From: Rheinheimera texasensis DSM 17496
Lineage (GTDB): Bacteria; Pseudomonadota; Gammaproteobacteria; Enterobacterales; Alteromonadaceae
DNA length: 64,000 nt
Assembly (NCBI RefSeq): GCF_000711985.1
Contig: NZ_KL544005.1
Span: 571,970 to 635,969, forward strand
Direction of reading: 5' to 3'
Below, in pieces: positions 25,606-34,039 of the stretch. The translations under genes and the position numbers were made by a program. The first letter of the stretch is position 1, and every line of letters starts with the position of its first letter. The notes beneath the pieces are model-generated. The model was not told the origin of the DNA, did no database searches, and saw only the letters and a list, made by a program, of their open reading frames with translations.

Positions 25606-28600
25606 CTATTGCCCCGAACCATCTTCCTCAGGCGTATTTGGAGAATTCATCAAGTTTTCGTAGCATTTCTGAATCCACAGCTCCTGCTCTGAGAGCTTTT
25701 TCTCCCGGGGCTTCTTTTTCGAAGTCTTCGGGCTGTCCCAATCATAAAGAATTGGGTCCAAAAGGCTTGGGTCATACAGTTCCGGACCGGCATCCATTAT
25801 CAGTTCCAAACCCTGGCTGTCGTAGTGTACTGACTCGATGTCTTGAGTTTGCGGCGTCGTGACCTGCGTACTTGCTTGTGTCGTTTCGGTTTCCTTCGGA
25901 GCAATAGGCGGCACTTCCCTGCTGTATTTCTGTGTGTAGAACTCGATATGAGGATTGTCGCGGCAATGGAGGTAATACAGACCAATCAAGGCGGTTTTCA
26001 GGCCGTAACCGGAGTTTCTTGGGGTCAGGGATTCGCTGTCTATCACGCGAGTCAGGTTTAACGATACATAGTAGCGATTTTCAATAAATAAGTACTGCGG
26101 GTGTCTTATTAACATTCGCTTGAACATCCTCAGATTCAGCCCCCGCTTTCTCATCAATGATTTTCGCAGCCAGGCGTCAGGTTCGGCTTTATTACGAAGC
26201 GACAGCTTGATTTTTTGCCTGGGTTCCAGCTTTTGGATGATGGGTTTGATATTTTCGACAAAGTCCACCAGGCGATTTTTGTAAAAGAAGCGGATGTCAC
26301 TGAATTTACCCGGGCATACCCAGACGACATAACTTGCCGCCGCGAGAACCATCGATTGCTCTTCGGCGGTTAACTTTTGATACATCACCAATATTTGCAG
26401 GGCAACAGCTGCATCCCGACGATGACGTGGCCAAATCGGTACTCGGACATGAGGTCTATGCAATAACTTCTTCTCATCTTCATTATCCCTATGGCCATCA
26501 CTGTCGCGATAACTATCACTGTGACTCTCGCCATATTCCTCATTCAGCTGCGCCAATCCCCTTTCATAAGATAACTTGCACTTCCCGCTCATCGGCTTTG
26601 CATGCACCACCACCTGCCAAGCATCCACCGCAGCCTTGAGTCTGTCGATATCAACCAGATACTTCTTCTCCAACGCTTTGAGCGATATTTCTTTGAAGTT
26701 GTTTTGATAATAATGCAGCGCTTGGTAAAAACGGCTATCCGCGTGACCGTAGATTTTTAGATGAATAGCCTCCGCAAGCTGCTGCGCCGGGGGTGCTTCT
26801 GGGATGGCATGACAAAATGGCTGAAGCTGTTTGGCTACCAGTCCTGCCAAATGGCCCTGCTCTAAATGACGAAACACCGTCCGCCGATGAAGCCCCAGCA
26901 ATTCTATTTCCCGCTCTCGGGAGAAATGACTGTCTCGCCAAAACTCCGCAACGATGGCCCAGTGCATCGAATGCAGGTAATGAAAAGTGGTAATCGACGG
27001 ACCTGAGTGACCGGTCATCAGACTAATTGCATGTAGCGTTTTTCGGCTCGGCATAGCCTGCAGCTGTTGAAAGTACTGCGCTTTTGCCATCGCTAAATGC
27101 GCCATCACCGGGTGCTGTAACTGTGTTTTCAGTGGAAATGCATGGGGATATTTATCCGCTTGCCAGGACCAGAACAGCCAGGTGGCAAAACTATGTCTTA
27201 GGCGGTGAAAACGAAAGGTTGCGTCATCGGTGATAATCTGCAGGACCTGCACCAACCCGTTAAATAGCTGGTCATCCGGATACAGCTCCGCATATTTATT
27301 TTTTTGCGAAAACAGATATTGCGGCCCCCGTTCTTTGCGGGGCCTCGATTGCATAAAATCAAACAGCAGCCGGATTTCATCCGCGCTCGCCAGAAGACCA
27401 AGGGGGACACGACGTGTCGCGGAATCTGACTTCAGCCCCCGCTCTTCATGCGGGTTGACGACAACCACCACCGAGCTTGCTATCCACTCACCAAGGTCAT
27501 CCCGCTGAATTTCGAAATCTTGTAGCCGCAGCATGTACGCTTCGCTGCGTCTGAGGCCACAGCGAAACCCCAAAATCAGTAAAAGACTCTGAGCCTTCGC
27601 CACATCGTTGTCTTGGTCTGCCAAATACGCTAAGGCCCTTGCATATTCTGCCGGCAGCAGAATATTGGCATCGACCAACTCGGCCTTGTTCCGCTCGCCT
27701 TGGACGATGGCTTGCGTAAACACGTAACTTTGCGCCAAGCCATAAATTTTCATCAGATAGATGTGAAAATCCCGCAACACACGGGCACGCTTTGTTTTCC
27801 CGGCACTGCTGGGCGCGCCATCAATGATGTCTACGTAAGCTTCATCCAGACTTTCAGCTAACAGTAGCTCGATGCGTTGCTCTTGGAACCGTCGGCTAAG
27901 TGGCTCAAAGATAGTACCGAGATAGCTCAGTAAACTTTTGGGCCGGATCCTGCCGGACCAATGACTTTTCATCACCAGCCGATGTGATGCCCAGCTGATT
28001 AATTCGCGCGTCACCGGCAACAAATTCAAATCCGGATTGTTGGCAATACTGGCAATCTGTTGACTGGCGTCTTTGAGGCCACTAAAAGTGCTTTGTGTCT
28101 TCGAAGTGCCGGTTTTCGCAGAGGCATTTTCAGCGCTCTGAAGTGCAGCCGCCGCACCTCTTAAGATGTCCCTCACATCTTTCATGACATCGGCACAGGC
28201 GGTGACCGAGCTCAGCGATTTCGAATAACTGGGGCGCTTTTCAGCTTCGCGAGTGCGCACGACTGTCGAGATTGGTGCTGAGAGTTCTGCTGAGGCGTCA
28301 GCTGTGTCTTCAACAATCGCTTCCTGCCCGGGATATCGTCCGCCTAATAACCGGTAAAACGAAACCGGGTCGAGTGTCAGGTTCGGCTCGCTATCACTCA
28401 TCACCCCAAGCAGGCATGGGGTCATATGAAGCGACAACCTTGCCAATATCAATTCCCGCATTGCTGTTGTTGTCATCCCGGCAAGCTCTGCATGGCCCTC
28501 ATGACGTAAAAAAGCCCGGATATATTTTTCCGGCTGCGGTGGGAGCGCAGGGACTTGTTGGATGTGTTGTTTTGCCTGAATAAAAGCATTAATCAGTAGC

Positions 28601-29220
28601 AAGGACACCGGATCTGGCAGCCATAGATGAGTTTCGCCCGCCTGACCGGTTAACTCGAACCAAATCACGTCCTGATGGCAATACGGTTTATCCTGCAGAA
28701 AGACTTGCAGTAACTCGCTTTGCAAATCCCCCCGCAACAAACCACCAAATCGCATCGCACAGTACAGCAGCCGCCCCAGGCACAGCGTCCAGTCCGAATG
28801 ACTGAGTAGCTGCGGCTTGCCATCAGGCGCCATTCCAGCATGTTCATCATCGGCTTTTTGCAACAGAAGTTTTTTATCACATTGCTCCAGCAGAGGCAGT
28901 AGCTGCAAGTTCCCCTGACGCAGTGGCGGCTTTGGCCGTCTGAGCTGTATCGGATTGCGCAGATTTAGCTTGGCGAATTCCCCCTTGTTGCGATGAGCCA
29001 CGATGTAATTATTCAGATGCGCTAATAATTCAATCGCCGAATGCGTGCGGGATTTCGACTTTCTGGCGCGCTCATGCTCTGGACTGAAAATCGCCCAAAA
29101 CAGATTGTCATAGTCAGATTGCTGCAGAATGATCAGGTCGCTCTCGATACGCTGTGTAGCCTTCAGCCCCACCCCATCCATAATAGTGATGAGCTCAAGT
29201 GGCAATTCCCTGATTTTCAT
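25606..29220 (-). CDS. very large tyrosine recombinase/integrase
   Basis: About 1204 residues, three times a normal integrase. A tyrosine-recombinase catalytic domain lies near residues 530-755: Arg in LGFRCGLRRSEAYML (about 557), Lys in GLKSDSATRRVPL (about 597), FHRLRHSFATWLF (about 672-683), and TGHSGPSITTFHYLH with the His at about 738 and the nucleophilic Tyr at about 748. All catalytic residues are present, so it is probably active. The first 500 residues and the last 400 have no recognised domain; the tail is charged and proline-rich. ATG at 29220 overlaps the stop of the 841-residue gene by 4 bases. It is the third gene of the operon. Confidence 0.75.
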   Translation of the reverse strand: MKIRELPLELITIMDGVGLKATQRIESDLIILQQSDYDNLFWAIFSPEHERARKSKSRTHSAIELLAHLNNYIVAHRNKGEFAKLNLRNPIQLRRPKPPLRQGNLQLLPLLEQCDKKLLLQKADDEHAGMAPDGKPQLLSHSDWTLCLGRLLYCAMRFGGLLRGDLQSELLQVFLQDKPYCHQDVIWFELTGQAGETHLWLPDPVSLLLINAFIQAKQHIQQVPALPPQPEKYIRAFLRHEGHAELAGMTTTAMRELILARLSLHMTPCLLGVMSDSEPNLTLDPVSFYRLLGGRYPGQEAIVEDTADASAELSAPISTVVRTREAEKRPSYSKSLSSVTACADVMKDVRDILRGAAAALQSAENASAKTGTSKTQSTFSGLKDASQQIASIANNPDLNLLPVTRELISWASHRLVMKSHWSGRIRPKSLLSYLGTIFEPLSRRFQEQRIELLLAESLDEAYVDIIDGAPSSAGKTKRARVLRDFHIYLMKIYGLAQSYVFTQAIVQGERNKAELVDANILLPAEYARALAYLADQDNDVAKAQSLLLILGFRCGLRRSEAYMLRLQDFEIQRDDLGEWIASSVVVVVNPHEERGLKSDSATRRVPLGLLASADEIRLLFDFMQSRPRKERGPQYLFSQKNKYAELYPDDQLFNGLVQVLQIITDDATFRFHRLRHSFATWLFWSWQADKYPHAFPLKTQLQHPVMAHLAMAKAQYFQQLQAMPSRKTLHAISLMTGHSGPSITTFHYLHSMHWAIVAEFWRDSHFSREREIELLGLHRRTVFRHLEQGHLAGLVAKQLQPFCHAIPEAPPAQQLAEAIHLKIYGHADSRFYQALHYYQNNFKEISLKALEKKYLVDIDRLKAAVDAWQVVVHAKPMSGKCKLSYERGLAQLNEEYGESHSDSYRDSDGHRDNEDEKKLLHRPHVRVPIWPRHRRDAAVALQILVMYQKLTAEEQSMVLAAASYVVWVCPGKFSDIRFFYKNRLVDFVENIKPIIQKLEPRQKIKLSLRNKAEPDAWLRKSLMRKRGLNLRMFKRMLIRHPQYLFIENRYYVSLNLTRVIDSESLTPRNSGYGLKTALIGLYYLHCRDNPHIEFYTQKYSREVPPIAPKETETTQASTQVTTPQTQDIESVHYDSQGLELIMDAGPELYDPSLLDPILYDWDSPKTSKKKPREKKLSEQELWIQKCYENLMNSPNTPEEDGSGQ

Positions 29221-31742
29221 GAACAAAGCCCGGTCATCGCGCGAATATCCAACAGCCGAATGAGCTCATCAAGCTGAGGTCTCAACGCCTGACGAATATC
29301 GGTAAACGACAATGTGGATTGTGCATTCCAAAAGTGTTCCCCAAGATTGCCATGCCCGATGTAAGCGTCAATGATTTCGGCAGGAACCCGTTTCATATCC
29401 AGATAAGAGCGCAAGAAACGGCGGTGACTGTTGGCAGGTAAATCTATCCAAGGTGCGAGCAAGTCGGCATATTTCTTGGGCCGAAATGGCGTGATGGCGA
29501 CCCGGATGGTTTTGTCGCCATCCTTGCGCTTGCGCCCGGCGTTGGTGAAGAAAAATGGCGTGGGGCACTGGAGCAAATGCCAGGGTTGTAACATCCCAAT
29601 CCGGTGCATCCGTCCGGCCATCGCTTCAATATGACTCTGGTAGTTCTCAGCAATTTGAATAGCAAGCGGATGAAGCGGGATCGTTCGGCTGTGGAACTCA
29701 TCTTCAGTATCTTTATCGCGCAGCACCGCCACATCGACGCCATGAAGAATATCACTCGAGCGGATAAAGCCATGATGCGTGGGCCGCATGCCAGTCAGCA
29801 ATCCCTGGCAGAGGACCGAATAGACAGTAAAGTGATTGTGAAACACTAACCATTGGTCATCGGTAAGCAGTGACTTCTTTAACTGCTCCAGATGCTTTCG
29901 AAGCCCAGCCAAGGCATCGACATATTGCTGCAAAGTCGGCAGATAGCGACAGCCAAGTGACAATGACGGAATGGGCAACTGGTCGTCATTTTGCGAAAAG
30001 GTCAGAGGCACGCCACTACTCACCGACATCTCTTCAATGAGCTCGCGATAACGCGCCCGAATTTCCACTAAAGGTAGTGCCGTATAATACAAACGTGCCT
30101 GACTGCCAGGTGCCGGCCTGCCAAACATCAGCGTGGCAGTGGCACTGCCAAAGCGTTGGCAAGCCCGGATAAACAAATGATTAGCGACCTGGGATAAAGA
30201 GATACCCGACAGTTCACCTTGCATGCTAAGCCTGTAAAATATGTCGATGCCTGCCGTTTGTTCGAGGTCACCTAATAATCGATTCTCTCGGTATAACCGA
30301 TTTTTAGAAATGTCAGCTTCTAACCACTCAACCAACTCGTCCGGAAATGGTAACCTGACTCCTTCCGCAAGCGGAGTTGCATCCACCTGGCGCAGGTCAT
30401 GCTCATAGTTGATGGCATACGCTGGCAACCCCACTTCCCTACCGTCTTCGCGCAAATAAACGACGTCAAACCGATTTTCACTCAAATCGGCTGTGACTCT
30501 TGATGCCCTGAATCCAGGTTCATGCCGCGCACAAAACAACATCAACAATATGAGCTTTGCAGGCTCCTGGTCATAATCTTTTGCACTGAAGCAAACCTTT
30601 AAAATGCTCCGAAGCTGGGTACCAGATAACGACTGAAACGAAGATGGTAAGTACTGATGTTGACGCTCTACACGTTTGCGGACGGCCCCTGCGACCCGTC
30701 GGCCATGAAATGCGGTGATATAGTGCTCAATCGGTTCGTGTTCGGCGAAGATAAAGGCTTCTGTTGCAGGTTGTTCAAATAATTCCTCTCCTGCGTCAAA
30801 CTCGTCTTCGCCGTAGTCAGTTTCGAGCAACGAATAGAGCGTATCTGGCGCACCATTGGTTTCAATCAACGTTTCCGGATAAAGCAGTGCACTGCCAGTG
30901 AGTGCTGAAATACCATGACTGCTTAATCCACTGACGATGTCCCTACCGGGCCCTTGCCCACCCCGGGGCCCGCTGGCTGTGCGCTTTTTCTCAAATCCCT
31001 GTGTGATCCGCAGAATCTTTATGACGTCCATTATTTCGTGATAAAAATACTGATTCTTCCGTCGCGGATCTTTAGACTTTAATGCCCCTCTCGCTGTGCG
31101 ATAGTCCGGCGGCAACTCACTATGCGCAACAAAGTAGTCCGCCAGGTCATACAAAAACTCAATAAATGCGAAATAGCTTGGGCAATACTGACAATCCGCT
31201 TTTTTAAGCCATTCCAAACCGACTGGATTTTCATCGGTTAACCGACGCATCATAATGCTGATGGTATTAAAATCATGCTCCTTGAAACCTATGCTGATCC
31301 CATAGTTCTGCATCGTTGCCTGACGAAAAGTGAACAAAAATTGTCGCAACCAGTGAAAAAACAGCTGATTTTCCGCACTATTTAAGTAGAACAACGAATA
31401 AAAAGGGTTTTTATCTATGGTACCACGTAAGACGCTACGTACTTTTGTCTGGCTGGTGTTTCGCCACAAACGTTGGTGTTTTTTGGCTGGCGTGATCTGA
31501 GCATGGCAGCGATAAATCAACTCCTCCAATAGACGCAGGTCTTCAACAACATCGTCCAAACTGCTGACATCCCGCATCAGCGGCAAGGCAAGCGCTGCTT
31601 TGGCATTTTCAAACACCCCGGCAATCCCAACCAAATCCGCAGGGGCGTTTAATCTTTCCAGCAGACTTGGCAAGCGCTGGCCTTGTTCGGGGTCTAACTG
31701 AAAGGTCTCAAAGGCAAATGACCAATCAGGCATCGAGTTCAT
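29217..31742 (-). CDS. degenerate tyrosine-recombinase-like protein
   Basis: 841 residues with no clear domain in the first 600. Near the C-terminus there are traces of a tyrosine-recombinase domain: Arg in QGLLTGMRPTHHG (about 658), Lys in LRDKDTEDEFHSRTIPLHP, SHRRFLRSYLDMKRVPAEI (from about 772) and YIGHGNLGEHFWNAQST (from about 795). The expected nucleophilic Tyr after the GH is absent (FWN instead), and the HxxRH box is altered to RxLRSY. It is therefore probably not catalytic and may be a partner of the downstream recombinase. It overlaps the small upstream gene by 17 bases and the downstream gene by 4. Confidence 0.65.
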   Translation of the reverse strand: MNSMPDWSFAFETFQLDPEQGQRLPSLLERLNAPADLVGIAGVFENAKAALALPLMRDVSSLDDVVEDLRLLEELIYRCHAQITPAKKHQRLWRNTSQTKVRSVLRGTIDKNPFYSLFYLNSAENQLFFHWLRQFLFTFRQATMQNYGISIGFKEHDFNTISIMMRRLTDENPVGLEWLKKADCQYCPSYFAFIEFLYDLADYFVAHSELPPDYRTARGALKSKDPRRKNQYFYHEIMDVIKILRITQGFEKKRTASGPRGGQGPGRDIVSGLSSHGISALTGSALLYPETLIETNGAPDTLYSLLETDYGEDEFDAGEELFEQPATEAFIFAEHEPIEHYITAFHGRRVAGAVRKRVERQHQYLPSSFQSLSGTQLRSILKVCFSAKDYDQEPAKLILLMLFCARHEPGFRASRVTADLSENRFDVVYLREDGREVGLPAYAINYEHDLRQVDATPLAEGVRLPFPDELVEWLEADISKNRLYRENRLLGDLEQTAGIDIFYRLSMQGELSGISLSQVANHLFIRACQRFGSATATLMFGRPAPGSQARLYYTALPLVEIRARYRELIEEMSVSSGVPLTFSQNDDQLPIPSLSLGCRYLPTLQQYVDALAGLRKHLEQLKKSLLTDDQWLVFHNHFTVYSVLCQGLLTGMRPTHHGFIRSSDILHGVDVAVLRDKDTEDEFHSRTIPLHPLAIQIAENYQSHIEAMAGRMHRIGMLQPWHLLQCPTPFFFTNAGRKRKDGDKTIRVAITPFRPKKYADLLAPWIDLPANSHRRFLRSYLDMKRVPAEIIDAYIGHGNLGEHFWNAQSTLSFTDIRQALRPQLDELIRLLDIRAMTGLCS

Positions 31743-32262
31743 CAGCTTGTTGCGGCAGGCTAGTGTCTTTTACATAGCGCAGATTCCGGTATTTCGGGAG
31801 CACGTTGAGCGTGTCAGCACTGACGTGGTTTTTGATAAGCCTCAGCTGTTCAAAGACTTTATTGCCAAGGGAAAACAGCAAAGGACTGCCTGCCAAATCC
31901 AGTTCAGCCAGCGCCACAATTTCCTTTGGTTTGATGTTTTGGTGAATGATGACAGGAATCAAGTTAAACAGCTGCGCGTCTTGAACCGATAACACCCGCG
32001 CTGTACACATCAGTTCATACAGCCGAAAGCCCGCAATCACCTGAAATTTAGATTCCTCTTGAACAGCGCTATCTTTAGCATCAGTGACTATCGGACTTTC
32101 TTTTTCAACCACATGGATAGGATAAAGCCTGGCAAGCGCCAACAAACCAGCAGGCTCAATGTCTTTTACCGAGGCAGTATAAGAGACCGCATGCAACTGC
32201 TTAACCAGAGCTTCCGCTTTTGGATGTAGTCCTGAAATCCGATTAAATTCAATTTCTTGCAT
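31726..32262 (-). CDS. ParB/Srx-like small protein of recombinase operon
   Basis: 178 residues. The central part (KDIEPAGLLALARLYPIHVV, then FQVIAGFRLYELMCT at about residues 92-106) resembles the ParB/sulfiredoxin N-terminal fold, where the I-x-G-x-R box contacts phosphate or nucleotide. The match is partial and no HTH is evident. It leads the three-gene operon. ATG at 32262 is chosen over the TTG one codon before; no strong ribosome site is present. A role in target DNA binding or in regulating the element is a guess. Confidence 0.55.
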   Translation of the reverse strand: MQEIEFNRISGLHPKAEALVKQLHAVSYTASVKDIEPAGLLALARLYPIHVVEKESPIVTDAKDSAVQEESKFQVIAGFRLYELMCTARVLSVQDAQLFNLIPVIIHQNIKPKEIVALAELDLAGSPLLFSLGNKVFEQLRLIKNHVSADTLNVLPKYRNLRYVKDTSLPQQADELDA

Positions 32263-32446
32263 CAATGCTTAGCTACTTTCCTCTGCTTGAGTAGCCAACA
32301 TATAACGCGAATTGATGCTAGGCAAGTGGGTGTAAATGTCGTTCCTCATCAACTCTAAATTTGGTTGGGGTTGAAGTCATCTCAGAGATGAGCGGATATA
32401 AAATAATGTATTTGCGAGAAACGGATTTCCTTGATTTTGTTTAGGT

Positions 32447-32488
32447 ATCAGAGAACAAGACAACCTGATTATGGACTTGCTCTCTGAT
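32447..32488 (-). terminator. hairpin after the outer-membrane protein gene
   Basis: On the minus strand ATCAGAGAGCAAG pairs with CTTGTTCTCTGAT through 13 pairs including one G-T, starting 12 bases past the stop at 32500. No T-run follows, so it may end transcription weakly or protect the 3' end. The rest of the 237-bp gap up to 32262 shows only short palindromes. Confidence 0.45.
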
Positions 32489-32499
32489 GGTCGCATTTG

Positions 32500-33921
32500 C
32501 TAAAACAGACTGACGAAATTCACAAAACCTCCGGTCCAAATCTGATCCGTGGTCAGTAACTGCTTAATACCTTCTCCTGGGCGTGCGATTGCAGCACCGA
32601 AATTGAGATAATTATTTCGGTTGATTATGTGGTTGTACTCAATGAAATAATCGTCCGACAAATGCCTTGCGTTTACCCCAGTCACAACACTTGAGAGCCC
32701 ATCAGCTAGATCAAGTCTGGTTGCCTGACCGAATTGGATGGGACTGCGTAATTCATCTGCCAAGACTCTTGCAATTCGAAACGTCAAAATATGTTGGGCG
32801 CCCGGTAGCCAACGTACTGCAAGCTGGTGGACTCGTAGATTTGAATTAATAAACATCATTGACGACTTCGAACCGCTTGACCAAGCATTTGGCGACCCCT
32901 CGTAATACAATGGGTCAAATCTCTCAAGTGTTGCGGTAAACGGATCATCACCACTAAACTGCTGATATGTATAAGTAATTGTTGGTTGCCACTTTTGTTT
33001 TTGCCAATTGACACCTAAACGTAAGCGCGCTGCGTCTGCTGCCATATCCAAGATCTCGTGCGTCTCTTTGCTAATGTCTATTTCGGTCGTCCATACTCGC
33101 TGCCCTTGATCTTCAAGACTCATTTTGGTGTAACCATAAACGAATTTAAGACCATCACGGCCCTTTTCAATTATTGTAGGGGCTGATACGCCATCTAAAC
33201 CAGCTTGTGGGTACGGGGACAAAGACTCAGTGATCTTACCAGCTGTTACACCAGCAAATTTAATTATGCTTTCAGGCGAAATTCTGAAATCAATACCAGT
33301 AATATCGGTGTTGGTAATGTTTGAATCCAGATCGTTTGGAGATAAACTGAACAAAGAAAACTCGACTTGCTCATGCTGAACACGCGCAATCATTGTATTC
33401 TTCCAAGCTTTGCGCGGTCCGAATTTCAGCGCCCCGCGCTCAAACCCGCTAGATCCACCGTTGGAAATCAACATGCCGGACCCTGTGCTAAACTCTTGAG
33501 CCCCTGCTGATACATCCAGCCGGCTGTGGTCACTAAATTGCCGCCGGTAACCAACATAAGCATCTTCGATGGTTACACGACCAGTATCCCCATTCGCAAA
33601 AGCATCGGTTCCCAGGGTTCCAGTTGCAACCACAGAAATCTCACCATAGAACTGATGACGGCCTTGCTGGTACTGACCGGCGAAACCTGGTTCCAAATAT
33701 AGCTCCAGCCAATGGGTCGAGGTATCAAACTGACTATCAGGTGCAAATTGTTCAGACATTCGCCAGAACAAGTTATCTTCGCGCACTAGGTTCGCACCAA
33801 ATTCGTTGCTTTTACTATAAGTCCATCCGTTTGCAGTCTCTGCGAGCGCTGGGCTAATCGTTTGAAGAGCCAGAACATAAATTAATGCGCACACTAAACC
33901 TGTATTATTTTGCTTTCCCAA
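32500..33921 (-). CDS. outer-membrane beta-barrel protein (alginate-export/porin-like)
   Basis: A 473-residue protein. Signal peptide GLVCALIYVLALQTISPALA, then alternating hydrophobic/polar strands with many aromatic residues, and a final Phe (FVNFVSLF), the usual mark of an outer-membrane barrel. GRVTIEDAYVGYRRQF and LDVSAGAQEFSTGSGMLI resemble the alginate-export (AlgE-like) family, and a substrate cannot be read. No ATG is available before the signal peptide, so the TTG at 33921 with GAGGG about 9 bases upstream is the start. It sits downstream of a lipoprotein amidohydrolase on the same strand. Confidence 0.65.
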   Translation of the reverse strand: MGKQNNTGLVCALIYVLALQTISPALAETANGWTYSKSNEFGANLVREDNLFWRMSEQFAPDSQFDTSTHWLELYLEPGFAGQYQQGRHQFYGEISVVATGTLGTDAFANGDTGRVTIEDAYVGYRRQFSDHSRLDVSAGAQEFSTGSGMLISNGGSSGFERGALKFGPRKAWKNTMIARVQHEQVEFSLFSLSPNDLDSNITNTDITGIDFRISPESIIKFAGVTAGKITESLSPYPQAGLDGVSAPTIIEKGRDGLKFVYGYTKMSLEDQGQRVWTTEIDISKETHEILDMAADAARLRLGVNWQKQKWQPTITYTYQQFSGDDPFTATLERFDPLYYEGSPNAWSSGSKSSMMFINSNLRVHQLAVRWLPGAQHILTFRIARVLADELRSPIQFGQATRLDLADGLSSVVTGVNARHLSDDYFIEYNHIINRNNYLNFGAAIARPGEGIKQLLTTDQIWTGGFVNFVSLF

Positions 33922-34039
33922 AACTTATTCCCTCTGTTTCAAGCTATAGAACTCAAGCGTAAATTCCCAAAATCTGTTTGTGCAGGTAATAACGGCTTAA
34001 TACACTTTTCGAATCAACTAAACAGTCCGATTCCATGCC

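Larger units (their letters stand above)
25606..32262 (-). mobile_element. three-gene tyrosine-recombinase module (Gamma-Mobile-Trio-like)
   Basis: Three overlapping minus-strand genes (178, 841 and 1204 residues) encode a ParB-like protein, a degenerate recombinase-like protein and an intact tyrosine recombinase. The overlaps are 17 and 4 bases. Size, order and the recombinase content resemble the GmtX/GmtY/GmtZ trio of Gamma-Mobile-Trio islands in gammaproteobacteria, known for carrying toxins and defence genes. The resemblance is from memory and not a database match. Element ends were not found; the left end probably lies between the narK terminator (25445) and 25606. Confidence 0.55.
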
